Source: Sinohyriopsis cumingii (taxonomy: Eukaryota; Mollusca; Bivalvia; Unionida; Unionidae). Taken from it: DNA of 64,000 bases. A program made the translations under genes and the position numbers. Position 1 is the stretch's first letter. Each line of letters starts with the position of its first letter. Positions 54,193 through 64,000 of this stretch are shown one piece after another. Where the stretch lies: contig CM068841.1 in the NCBI GenBank assembly GCA_028554795.2, positions 24,857,308-24,921,307 on the forward strand. Reading direction: 5' to 3'. Below the pieces are notes generated by a model, which had not been told where the DNA came from, searched no databases, and worked only from the letters and a program-made list of their open reading frames with translations.

Positions 54193-55227
54193 TTAGTCGC
54201 TGTGGTAACCGTCTGCGAGTTCATCAATGAGCCCCCGGTAGATGCTGATATCCATGATGCCACGCTGAAATAGTCTCTGACAGATATCTGCGGCTTCATT
54301 TATAATTTCCGGAGAATTGTTTCCGGCACGTCTTCCTCCGATGAGAACTTCCAACCGTGATACATCATCGATGATATTATTAGGGCAGGCAATAAAACCG
54401 GATCCTAAACCCTCCCCTGTTGATGGTACAATTCTTGGGGATAAAATGTCTTGAGGCAAACTTTCAGAAGATGTTGTTAAGCTAATTATCGGCGACCTAG
54501 TTTGTTTGAATTTTTGGCCCCGCGGACTTCCTTCAGATGCAGCCTCGTATTCACTTAACGGAGTTAGGTCAGGATCTATTGCTCTTCGCCGTGAAGGATA
54601 TTGTTGTCGTTCTGTGTGTTGCAATGGTGATTTTTCTTCTTGAGGTTGCGATGGTGGAATTTCAAGTTTACGTATAGCATCTACAAGTCTATCGTATTTT
54701 GTATCGTCCCTGCTGATTTGTTTTTTATTTTCACGTATACGATACGAATATTTGATAAAATTATCATCTGTCATAGAACCGTGTTCTGGGTTTAAAGACA
54801 CATCTCTTCTAATCAATCCTAACAGTATTGTCTCAGGTAATTTCTCTTCTGGTACATTTTTAAGAAGTTCAATATAATCCGGCGTAAATCTTTTGGCGGG
54901 GTCAGTAATTCTCCCTGTTACTCGCTTACCAGCAGGTACTGACACAACAACTTCATCGGGTGGAGGCGGGGGTTTAAGTCCAGCTGAAATATCCTGTAAA
55001 ATTTTCCTTTGCTCTATTAAAGCCTCTTTGGTAACAGCTGCGGATTTTTCAGTAGCTTTGGTCACGGGTTTAAATAATTCCTCCGTAGTCTCTGCAAAGC
55101 CTTCCCGTGCTTGCTGTCTTAGTTGTAATTTTTGTCTGACACTATCACGGACAGGAAGAAATTTCTGAATTGCTTCGAGACGTTCTCGAGCTAATCTAGT
55201 CGTATGTGCTTCTCCAATATTTGCCAT
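54193..55227 (-). CDS. coiled-coil structural protein of the Polinton
   Basis: 344 residues. The first 90 residues are helical and charged (coiled coil likely), followed by a proline run (KPPPPPDEVV), a disordered Ser/Pro/Gln-rich middle and a conserved-looking C-terminal block LIGGRRAGNNSPEIINEAAD with ICQRLFQRGIMD…YRGLIDEL. This C-terminal block is a recurring feature of Polinton proteins encoded at the outer end of the virion block. Function unknown. Start ATG with the context ATAAATAATGG, 29 bp inside the right terminal repeat. Confidence 0.65.
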   Translation of the reverse strand: MANIGEAHTTRLARERLEAIQKFLPVRDSVRQKLQLRQQAREGFAETTEELFKPVTKATEKSAAVTKEALIEQRKILQDISAGLKPPPPPDEVVVSVPAGKRVTGRITDPAKRFTPDYIELLKNVPEEKLPETILLGLIRRDVSLNPEHGSMTDDNFIKYSYRIRENKKQISRDDTKYDRLVDAIRKLEIPPSQPQEEKSPLQHTERQQYPSRRRAIDPDLTPLSEYEAASEGSPRGQKFKQTRSPIISLTTSSESLPQDILSPRIVPSTGEGLGSGFIACPNNIIDDVSRLEVLIGGRRAGNNSPEIINEAADICQRLFQRGIMDISIYRGLIDELADGYHSD

Positions 55228-55256
55228 TATTTATTTGTCAATGATTTAATTCCGCT

Positions 55257-55566
55257 AACATAAAAATGTTTTTCCTTGGAAACTCATTTCCCAGAGCAGC
55301 AGAGGGGATGGACCCGACCCATGGATTTTTCAATAACGACCCCGCCACGGAAACTGTTTCAGATTTATTGAAGTAACCCAAGTTGTCAGTGCAAACTCAA
55401 CGAGTTTGTCCCTGGAAACTCTTCGAGTTTTCGGGGGACATTTTTTTTTGTCCTGTATTCTGAATAGAAGGGTTTATTTCGTCGAAATAAGCCCTCTATC
55501 GAGGAATAGTTTCCTGGAGGGGTTTATTGTGCAAAAAGTTTCGGTCTGTACAGCCCCTCTGCTGCT
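55257..55566 (-). repeat. right terminal inverted repeat of the Polinton (310 bp)
   Basis: Reverse complement of 39362-39671 and of the same length, ending CCCCTCTGCTGCT. Confidence 0.95.
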
Positions 55567-55571
55567 TCATA
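55567..55571. repeat. target site duplication, right copy (TCATA)
   Basis: See the left copy at 39357-39361. Confidence 0.85.
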
Positions 55572-57024
55572 CATATTAATGCAGATATCATGACTGACAC
55601 AAAATGAAGTTTTCATTACATAAATCTATAAAGTTTGACATTATTTATGATCTAAGGTCAATTTATTCTTGATTAACTTGCAAGTGTGACTTATTTCCTC
55701 CAAAAAATGAATTACACTAATGAACAGTACATTCAAAGTTCGTGACACGATGAAATATAGTTGCTTATAAGTCGACTTCAAGTGCAAACAACACTGACCA
55801 TGTTCTGAATATGTTGTTTGTTCTGTTAAATTATTCCTAACAAACTGCATGTGCCCAGATCTGACATTGCATTTTGCAGTAGCCACTCTAATGGATACAT
55901 GAGTGTATACAGCATGTTAAACAGTCACAAATATGGAAGTCAGGACTCTAAAGTAGGTGAACCATTAATATACATTAAATCTTCTAAATTATGGTATTGC
56001 CTTCTTGAAAACATCGCCATTTACAACAGGTAACAGATTAAGACTCTTACAATTTTCATTAAATAAAAACATTTCTATGCCAATACTATAACATAGAGAA
56101 AAGCTCAAACTTAAAATATTTATTTTTGCTCTTTCATAATAATGACTTAGTGTGATGATTATTCATTATTATAAAGGTATTATTTAATAATTATTTTCCT
56201 CTTAACATATTAGGAGTTTCTGTCCTATTTAAGTAATATAATGATAGTGTACTTAAGAAAGGAATATAATTTTAATAAATTATTTTTTTGAAAATACTTA
56301 ACCAATAACCTTAAATATGAGGAATTAAATAACACTATCCTTAAAATCAAGCCCTCTCTTGACTACAAAAATAGCATCTATGGATAGAAACTCTTTGAAT
56401 ATATCATCATAATTACCTATCCTTTCCACTGCTACATGGCTACCCATAAAGTGATTGTTCTTTAGTTTGAGTTTGAGAAAAACATCACCAAGGATACTCA
56501 CATTTACAAAGTTGAATGGGAGTGCTTCTTAGTAATAACATTTGATAAGTGTTCCTAGACAAACATAATTTACGGAAAGAAAAAAAACTTATCAAATTCA
56601 TTACCCAATTAAATTAACTTTAGATGAATAGGTAATAGGAAGAAAATATTAATGCAAAACCAACCTCTGCCATGAATAAATCTTTGGTGAAGATATGACT
56701 GAAGGAAAGAATAAACAGTTCTCCTAAGGAAGGACAAATGAAGGTTAGGTAGAAAGTGATTCCATCCCAAAATTAACATGAAAATTAGTACCATTTCCTT
56801 AGTAATAAATATCCAAGTAAATCCAACAAAAACTATAAACCCAATGCCCCCGCCAAAAAAATTCTGCTGAGTAATTGTCTAGGTGCCAACTTGCTGTCAC
56901 CTCTTTGCAATACATGAACATGAAGACAGAAAATTAAGATGGTCATTGATGCTGAAGAGTCGAAATGGAACTGGAGATAGTTCCAGTCTAATGATGGAAC
57001 ATGCAAATCACATACCTAGCAGTC
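55572..57024. other. intron, nothing recognised
   Basis: Continuation of the intron between host exons 1 and 2 on the other side of the Polinton. AT-rich (especially 56090-56340), no element seen. Confidence 0.45.
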
Positions 57025-57032
57025 TGAAGCTA
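57025..57032. repeat. hAT target duplication, left copy (TGAAGCTA)
   Basis: The same 8 bases follow the right end at 59135-59142. Eight base pairs is the size made by hAT transposases. Confidence 0.85.
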
Positions 57033-57091
57033 CATACATGCCATGAGGAAAAAGTGTAATCCAAGGGGACAAAGAGTAATCCAAGCAGAAA

Positions 57092-57352
57092 TGTTGTTGT
57101 TGATGCTGTTGTGGGGTTTAATGCCATTTTTCAGCACACGATAGGCTATACATGGTGGCCAGTATTAATGGTAGAGGAAAAACCCAGGAAAACCCCGGAA
57201 AGAACCAATGACCCATGAGAAGCTACTGGCAAGCTTTCTCACATACCCACTTTGGCTGAATCCAAGACTCAAACCGGTGCAGACAGAGGTGAGATAGCAG
57301 TGATCCGTAATGGAAAGCGCTTTAAACCACTCGGCCACTCAGGGTCCCCCTG
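57092..57352 (-). mobile_element. SINE family B, full copy nested in hAT
   Basis: The tRNA-like head on the minus strand begins near 57352 with GAGTGGCCGAGTGGTTTAAA, and a box-B-like GGTTTGAGTCTTGG follows near 57260. The tail is GTT-rich (57092-57115). The target duplication is AGCAGAAA (57084-57091 and 57353-57360), and the uninterrupted site exists in hAT copy 1 near 2570. Confidence 0.88.
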
Positions 57353-57809
57353 AGCAGAAAAAGAGTAATCCCCGTATAACATAATAAAATTCAATGAGCA
57401 TCTGTACAAAATGATTTATTTACCCCTCTGGTCTTTTAACATCAATTACCGCTTCAAATTTTCATATATAGCACTTTGACCTTTAAAAAGCAAGAGACTC
57501 TCATATTGCATTTCAAAACACTTTGTACCAGCTGAGACCATAAATGTTTTCCACACCAGTAGAGTACTAAGTGCTGGGTTACAGAGCCTGGATCACAGCG
57601 TTTCCCTTCACTCTCATCTGAGCTTCAGAGACCCCCAAATTTTTTATTTGACCCCCAGTTCTAATACCAAAGTTTGTTTTTTACTAAGCCTGACCCCCGA
57701 TCTGAATTCAGTTTTATTTTTGTTAACAATACTGAACAATCTCTCACAGTCAGCATTAGAATGGTAAAGAACCAATATTCCTTTCATAACCTGACAAAGA
57801 AGAGGAAAT

Positions 57810-58620
57810 TTATCTTCCAGTTACTGGGTCTTTTAGCTGGGAAATAAGGTGCCATTGCACATCAACTCTGTCCAAATTAAGTACATTGTCAGGAAGAATG
57901 CCAACTTGATACCTCAGGAGTTCTCCTAATATATCGGCAGCCTTTCCTGTGGCAGGGTGCATCATATGACAGGGACAACCTGATATGTACAATGATGGAG
58001 ACATTTTTCAAAATATGGAATGCAACTCCTTTATGAATTCCAGTCATCATTGATGCATTACCTGCTGAAAACCCCATACAGTCCTGCCAACTTATGTTTA
58101 TTCAAAGCATTATCAACCAAATAAAAAAGTGTTTTCTCCAGTGGAATCTACTATTAATTCTGGTAATGAAAAAAGAGCACTCTGACTTTGCCCTTTTCAC
58201 TGTCAAGTCTCTTACAAAGACTGGGTACGTTTTGTCATCATAACCGCTACTCCTGTCTGTTGCAATACTAAATGGCCCAATTTTTGTGGCTTCTGCAATT
58301 TTAAGTGATGTATCTTCTGCTAAACACCTAACAATATTAGATGGTTATTCTTGCAAATGCATATTTTCTGCAATTTTGGAATCAGGAAACATTCGTCTGA
58401 ACAAAGGATCAATGCAGTCTTCTACTGCTAGGGTAGTCCTTGTTGTATTAAGAACTCAGTAAACAGCACCTCTGCATTTATAAAATTCATGTCCATAAAC
58501 AAGAAGTTACCTTAGTATTGGAGTCAGTTAAACAAGCTAATTCAAGGTTTCTTTGTTTTAACACCATGACCAATATTTAAATCATTTCCACACAGCCTGC
58601 AATGTGCGTGAAGCTGCCCT
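57810..58620 (-). pseudogene. hAT transposase relic, copy 2
   Basis: Corresponds to 2697-3715. The HMMHPATGKAADILGELL segment is readable at about 57900-57970, and the other parts are scattered over frames with additional indels. Not functional. Confidence 0.7.
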
Positions 58621-59134
58621 AAAATGAAATGTTGTATCGTGTAATTCATGTATTCATCATTTCCTAATCCATCTGTGAAATTATTTGAAAAACATTTTTG
58701 CTCTAACACTGGCATCAACAAGAATAAATCTGATGACTTTTAGCGCCAAATACAGACAGACTGGTTCTGTACCAGATATGAATTAGAACAAAGAATCTGC
58801 AAGCAAAGATAAAAAATTAGAAAACCAGTCTGTTCTTTCCTAAGTAAGCCATAGAGCTGCTATAAAATAGAAACCAAGGTCAAAGGTTTGAAAGTAGAAC
58901 ATAATACTGTTAGGAAAGTGCATGCAAGTCTGCGGACAAGCGAACTCTTATGTTGTAGCTATGTAGAAGCCATCTTTTTTAGAATATGGTCTAAAAGATT
59001 AATGAGATGCTAATAAAAATGAGAAAACAAATTATTAATTTTTGGGGGGAGGGGGATATACTGAAAACGCGTGAGGCATAATTAAGTGAAAAATGGCATA
59101 ATGATTATGCCAAAAGTGTAATGGTTGGCATGTA

Positions 59135-61380
59135 TGAAGCTAGAAGAGCATTTCTTGTATGACTGTACATATGCCAAAATGGGTAATTAAAGCAAATCTG
59201 CATTTCTATGCATTCCATTCATTCTGCTTGCATTCCATCACATGTGCATTTTGTCTACAAGTACACATTTTTCTTTGTGTATGATCTCAGAAATACATGC
59301 CGATTTTGTTTATCACGTTTACCTTTGCTTCTTTTCATTTTTCTCATTTGGAATGAAATGGAAATGTATTTATGTAAGCTGAGTTTTGCATTTTCAAGAT
59401 TGTTGTTGTTGTTGTTGTTGTTGTGGGGTTTAATGCCATTTTTCAGCACAAGTTAGGCTATGCATGGCGGCCAGTACAAAATCTAAGAAGTACATTGTCT
59501 TCTTAAAAAGTGAAACTGCAAATACACAAAATGCAAAAGATATTGACTTTAGGATAAATATACAAACTAACTACTACAACTGCAATAAACTGAAAAATAA
59601 TAGTTGTATATTATTTCAAAATTTCATTTTGTTCAAAGATTGTACATATATAATCATTTGTGATGATGTCATCATGTAACTGGCCTTTATTTTTTACATC
59701 TATCTTGACAAAAATAAAATCATGGCTTTGAAGATGTGTCAGCATAAAGAAAATCCTTGATTATCAAAAACAGCGTTTTCAACCATGGAAATTTAGTGAG
59801 AACATTTTCATGCCCATTTATAAAATGCTTTCACATTTTAGTCTGCTTCCATTTTTCATTCATAGTTAACATTCTTCAAAATGCAACCATCATTTCATTT
59901 GTGTTTATTCTGTATTTCATTTCATCTGCATTCATTCTGCATTCTGTATGAATTCATACTGCATTTCATATACATTAATTCTACATTCAATACATTCCAT
60001 TTGTGTTCATTTTGTATTCCACCTGCATTTTGTCATACTGTTACATTAAAATTGGTAAGAAGATTTATTTCTAGGTCCATAACATTTTAATTTCTAAAAT
60101 TATTTTGACTGGGTAACATATTCATCGGGGAAATCTGTGTGTTTAAAAAGTGATTGGCATGTTGAACAACTTGAGACATTGTCATATATGTACTCCCTCA
60201 AATATTTATAGGGAGAACAATCTTAGATGATAGGCAACTGTTTAAAGATAAGCAACCACAGATCCCATCTATAAAATGTTTTGCAGATATTTACTAAAGA
60301 CTCCACTTTTTGACACATTCACAGAACACTAGTCCTGATCAATCAGGGGAGAATTACTGTAATTATGACTGGCATATCCAGAATTACTGTAATTTTGACT
60401 GGCATATCCAGAAACACTGTAATTTTGACTGGCATATCCAGACAAAAAGCTGTAAATATAAAAGATACAGTAAGGTAATTTTCATCCAGTACTAATCAAT
60501 CAATCTAAAAACAATCAGCTTAACTAAACCTGTACTAACTGGTACAACTCTGAACTAGCTACAACTAACTGTTCCCATCCAAAATATGGCTGAGTAAAAA
60601 GAAGTCAAATTAAGCTCATTCAACTGGCCAAACAAAAAGATGGGGGATATACACTATCCCAACTTACAAAGACAACAAGGAATGAAATACCTATAAGCGA
60701 TTGGAAACGTTTTGAGTATGAATGTTTAAAATATCCCAGAAGTCCAAATATTCTGACACTACAGCTTTAACTCAGCGAAGCAATGATTATGAAATAAAAA
60801 TTATGAAACTCAAAGCATATCATTCATTTTCCAGAATTTCAGTGACATACAAATACTGTATGTAAATCTTCTGTAAAGGCATAATGGCCTTTTGGTAGAA
60901 ACAGTGATTTCAAGATCATATGATCTTGCAATAGAGCTCTACTGTGGCCAACTTGGCACTCGGCTATGGAATGGCATTCCGTCCAATGGAGAGTCCAGCA
61001 CTCTCTATTGATCTCTTGAAATATCAAGAATGCACCATCCAATCATTATCAAAATGTCTTCCTTAGTATTGGTCAACTAAAAAAAGTTGTGAAAATTTAA
61101 TAAATTTTTAAAAAAATGTTTGGTTTAGGTTATAAAGATTTTAAATTGTCAATGTTTTATAGTGCAAACCATATAAGTGATCCAATGGACTAATGTCTGA
61201 CCATTTGACCAACCCAAACATGTGGCAACAATGTAAATAATCACAACTAGTTGGGTGACTGAATTGGTCAATAAACCACTGCTAATCCAAAAGATTATTA
61301 GCTGCAATAAAGAAAAACCATATAAATTCTTAACTTATGAGCCACAACATTTTAATCTCTATTATTCTGTTTGTCAGTAC
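59135..61380. other. intron with small repeats
   Basis: Contains the hAT target duplication (59135-59142), a TGCATTC-rich stretch (59200-59260 and 59880-60030), a partial SINE-B end with a (GTT)n run (59400-59475) and a 30-bp minisatellite of three copies at 60345-60440 ('gaattactgtaattttgact' plus 'ggcatatcca'). The rest shows nothing. Confidence 0.5.
59400..59475 (-). mobile_element. SINE family B, truncated copy (tail end only)
   Basis: The (GTT)n run followed by 'gtggggtttaatgccatttt' and 'tcagcacaagttaggctat' matches the 3' part of the full copy at 57092-57352. The tRNA-like head is absent, as in 5'-truncated insertions. Confidence 0.7.
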
Positions 61381-61637
61381 CTAAGTATCCCACTGAATGA
61401 GACTTTCCATCTTCTAAGGGGTTCCAAAAGCTGTAATTTGACACCACCTGCTGTGAAACTGACACCATCAGTGTTGTAGAAACACGTATCAGGGTGTACT
61501 GGGTGTTCATAAAACCCCAGTCCTGGTACCTCCAGTAATACCCATACTTCTGCTTCTCGTCCTTGTCTCCGTGCAACTCTCAGTGCAATTTGTGTTCCAT
61601 CTTTTCCAAACCCTGCCACATATGCTGAATCCAAGGC
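61381..61637 (-). CDS. exon 1 (first visible) of PEP-synthase-like host gene
   Basis: 257 bp on the minus strand, acceptor CCCTAG, donor GTACTG. It encodes ALDSAYVAGFGKDGTQIALR, VARRQGREAEVWVLLEVPGL, and ends SFTAGGVKLQLLEPLRRWKV then SFSGILR. The LEP..RW.. .F.G.LR pattern is characteristic of the N-terminal domain of invertebrate proteins annotated as PEP synthase, rifampicin-phosphotransferase-like or PigC-like. An earlier exon must exist, since there is an acceptor and no initiating Met. The intron downstream of it holds the whole Polinton. Confidence 0.9.
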
Positions 61638-61741
61638 CTAGGGATAGTAAAAAGAATTACAGAAGTTGTACTGCTATTTATATTAGTGCAGTATAAAATG
61701 CACAGGATGGAAACATGCCAATTAAGAATGGAGCTAAAACA

Positions 61742-61745
<4 letters not shown>

Positions 61746-61807
<62 letters not shown>
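61746..61807. repeat. (TA)n microsatellite
   Basis: A pure TA dinucleotide run of about 60 bp, next to a SINE. Confidence 0.9.
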
Positions 61808-61811
<4 letters not shown>

Positions 61812-61831
61812 GTTTAATCATTTGAACAGGA

Positions 61832-62010
61832 CTGCTTCAGTGGCCTAATGGTTAGTGTCTGCCTCAGATGCAGGAGGTCGTGGGTTCGATCACTGGCTGA
61901 ATCATGCCAAGGACTTACAAAAACTGCCACACTGTGGATATCGTAACAATATGACTGAGACAATGTTAAAGCTACATTAAAAATCCAAATCACATACACA
62001 CACACACATT
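61832..62010 (+). mobile_element. tRNA-derived SINE, family A, copy 6 (internal deletion)
   Basis: In plus orientation: A-box-like GTGGCCTAATGGTTAGTGTC, B-box-like GTCGTGGGTTCGATCAC, then only the last part of the body ('atatgactgagacaatgtta') and a CACACA tail. About 140 bp of body are missing. This is the best preserved tRNA-like head in the window. Confidence 0.88.
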
Positions 62011-62333
62011 ATCTGAACACATTTGTGGGGAGCCACTGGTCTAATTAGCATAAGGAAAATGCACAAAGTCTAACAACCTGATTCATTTTAAATGTAAATT
62101 AAAAAGTGTATATTGATACGTGTAACTTAATACAAACAACTGCCTTGAATGAGAATATTTAAGCCATCTTTATTAAAGATTATTCGCATGTTCTTGATAT
62201 GTGACAATTTTATTTTGGTCAATTATGCAACTGGATTAGTTGGTCACCTATCATACTATTGACGACACCGGTACACACATGATTACATTGCTGATTTGTG
62301 TTTAAACCATAGGACACACAGTACTAATTATAC
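62011..62333. other. no recognised element
   Basis: AT-rich sequence without visible structure. Confidence 0.4.
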
Positions 62334-62780
62334 GGAAGAACTGTGAACCAGTCAAGAAATGGGTGAAGAAATAATAGAGTATTTATGGGTTTTGTGGTCC
62401 ATAATTGGTTAATAATGAAAATTAAAATTTTAGTAAAAATAACTTTTGAGAGCTTATCCCATATGTAATTTTAAAAAAATATAGACAAATTTCTACTGAT
62501 GCAATTTTAGCATTCTAACAGGCTTGACTCAAGAGTACTGAATAATGAAAGTAGCACCGGATTCATTTGGTGCAGAATCAATAACATGTGTTTCATGCAC
62601 ATGTATGTAAACAAAATGCCACGGGTCATATGGTGTTCTCCATACATATGCTTGCACCAAGGTTAGATGTGCATGGAGAATTATAGGTCTCATCATCAGT
62701 ACCCAGAAATTTTATGTTATTGAATTTTGAATATGATGGTGTTTCCATATGTTTACTATTGGAGTTGAATTAGTACTGTG
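62334..62780. repeat. dispersed repeat, copy 2 of 2
   Basis: Related to 37385-37795 along its length, with 'gtgtttcatgcacatgt' and 'gagttgaattagtac' as the clearest anchors. It carries an extra stretch near 62490-62560. Confidence 0.55.
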
Positions 62781-63329
62781 TGTCCTGTAAGACCCCATAT
62801 AGCTTGAGAAAAAAATATGTCATCTTCTCCAACACAAAAATCCCAATTTAATACCCATAAAGCTTGTGAAACAATTATGCCCCCCCCCAAAAAAACAAAC
62901 AGTGGACAGTTCATAATGTGATTTATATTTTATTCTTGCGATAGAGACAAGCATATCTGATGCTCAGACTGGACTGGATGCATTTATGACAATGCCAGAG
63001 TTATGATCAGAAAGAACAACTCAGTTCTGACCATAATTCACTCAAAGAATACAAAGAGGAAATTTCAACAACAGTATCATCCAGTCTCCAATGAGTGCAA
63101 AGATGAACACATATAAAACCTGCATTACATTCAAACCTCCCATTTAACTACTGACAGTAAGAAAGACTGCATCTAATTAGGACTATATTTCTAATTATTT
63201 AAACAAAAGAAAAGACTGGTGTTCATTTTATTTAATCTCTGGTTGAGTTGTTGTTACTATGTGAGTGTGTGTACATATATGTATGCATGTGCATGGTGAT
63301 GATGTTGGACAGCATTAAGTCTGCAGACA

Positions 63330-63360
<31 letters not shown>

Positions 63361-64000
63361 TGTGTGTATTCATGATATTGGCCAGCATTAAGTCTGCAGA
63401 CAATATTTTGTTTGTAAGTGTACTAAATGCTTCAAAACAAATAGATACATTATTTCAATCAAATTTGAATTTCCAGTTATTTTATACTGGCTCATATGAA
63501 AACACTATTATTTTCAACTGGTTAACATTGCTTTCTTGTGTCATGTGCACTATCTCCCCTTGGAATATTAAAACATACTTTGAGTCTAGAAAACAAACAA
63601 ACAACAGTCTGGGAATATGGCAGGTATGTAAATGCTGAAGCAAAAATATGGCTGTATCGTTCCCAAAGTAAATTATAATCTACACCTCTCCCTCAATAAC
63701 TCGTGTACATCGGGGTCCAAAAATATCGACTGCACTATAAGTGAGGTGCGACTTATCGAGGGATCTATAAAAAGGCCAAAACCAATAAAGGGATTGACGT
63801 AAAGGCAAAGGGGGGTTGGGTTGGGTTGGCAGGTTGTAGTGTTGAATACTCAATTGACAATCGTGCTGAGATTAACTGCATATAAATATTCTTCAAACGG
63901 TGTACTTTATATTTTCCTCATTGATCAACATTAATTTCAGGATAAATTACAGTATATTGAGGAGGTCATCAAAAACATTATTCCACATGGTTTCCGTTTG
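62781..64000. repeat. mostly unrecognised, with (TATG)n and a possible MITE remnant
   Basis: A (TATG)n run lies at 63330-63363. A phrase 'tattggccagcattaagtctgcagacaatat' near it is a duplication of 63305-63332. At 63690-63703 CCCTCAATAACTCG and at 63749-63762 CGACTTATCGAGGG are imperfect inverted repeats of the kind seen at pogo/Tigger-like ends. No coding signal was seen. Confidence 0.4.

Larger units (their letters stand above)
39362..55566. mobile_element. Polinton/Maverick (adintovirus-like) element, about 16.2 kb
   Basis: Defined by 310-bp terminal inverted repeats, a 5-6-bp target duplication and the diagnostic Polinton gene set: retroviral-type integrase, PolB, FtsK/HerA-type packaging ATPase, adenain-like protease, double-jelly-roll major capsid protein and a penton-like protein. 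Early or replication genes occupy the left 6.5 kb on both strands. The virion genes form a minus-strand block from 55.2 to 48.0 kb, with a repeat-bearing noncoding centre between. The element lies in an intron of the PEP-synthase-like gene. Three genes are interrupted (PolB, penton-like, PLA2), yet the inverted repeats look identical, so insertion may be recent. Confidence 0.95.
57033..59134 (-). mobile_element. hAT transposon copy 2, with a nested SINE
   Basis: The ends CATACATGCC and GGCATGTA are inside an exact 8-bp duplication TGAAGCTA. The body matches 2514-4339 closely, with the same transposase relics on the minus strand (57810-58620). Compared with copy 1 it has a SINE insertion at 57092-57352 and about 107 extra bases near 57594-57700. 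Confidence 0.88.

Noticed and set aside
61832..61910. A tRNA gene
   Set aside because: It has A- and B-box-like sequence but is the head of a SINE; no complete cloverleaf follows, and the sequence continues into the shared SINE body.

Overview
The window is eukaryotic and looks like an AT-rich, intron-rich, repeat-rich invertebrate genome. I think a mollusc, probably a bivalve, but that is inference from gene content and repeat style only. Two things organise it: one long host gene on the minus strand and one large virus-like DNA transposon inside one of its introns.

Host gene. Eleven exons on the minus strand (61381-61637, 39207-39272, 34503-34616, 32457-32566, 31813-31871, 22319-22371, 17972-18099, 12138-12285, 10217-10405, 9029-9091, 7237-7286, in gene order) all have AG/GT borders and join in consistent phase. 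They encode the N-terminal part of a phosphoenolpyruvate-synthase-like / PPDK-like protein. Its ATP-binding domain starts at the 10.2-kb exon and the gene runs off the left edge. Its start is also not seen. One exon (10217-10405) carries an apparent one-base deletion in a G run.

Virus-like element (39362-55566, about 16.2 kb). This is a Polinton/Maverick (adintovirus-like) element with 310-bp terminal inverted repeats and a TCATA (or TTCATA) target duplication. It carries an FtsK/HerA-type packaging ATPase, a DUF5679-like zinc protein with a PLA2 domain in the -1 frame, a retroviral-type integrase, a very large PolB reading frame that continues into an SF1 helicase and an HNH nuclease, a Cys-rich protein and a free-standing HNH homing endonuclease. 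After a noncoding repeat-bearing centre comes a minus-strand virion block: a penton-like protein, a membrane protein, a fibre-like protein, an adenain-type protease, a pVI/pX-like protein, the double-jelly-roll major capsid protein, a basic minor protein and a coiled-coil protein. Three genes are interrupted: a TAA in PolB, a TAG in the penton-like gene and a -1 shift at a run of ten A in the PLA2 gene. The copy is therefore either beginning to decay, uses recoding, or has consensus errors. Short hairpin palindromes of one style are scattered through the element, also inside coding sequence.

Rest of the window. Introns and flanks are filled with minisatellites (units about 30, 32, 34, 40, 43, 46, 48, 59 and 310 bp), two tRNA-derived SINE families, two hAT transposon copies plus one end fragment, a small TA-flanked MITE, a degenerate tyrosine-recombinase (DIRS/Crypton-like) relic between direct repeats, and simple repeats. 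No convincing tRNA, rRNA or CRISPR array was seen. Most other reading frames are chance.
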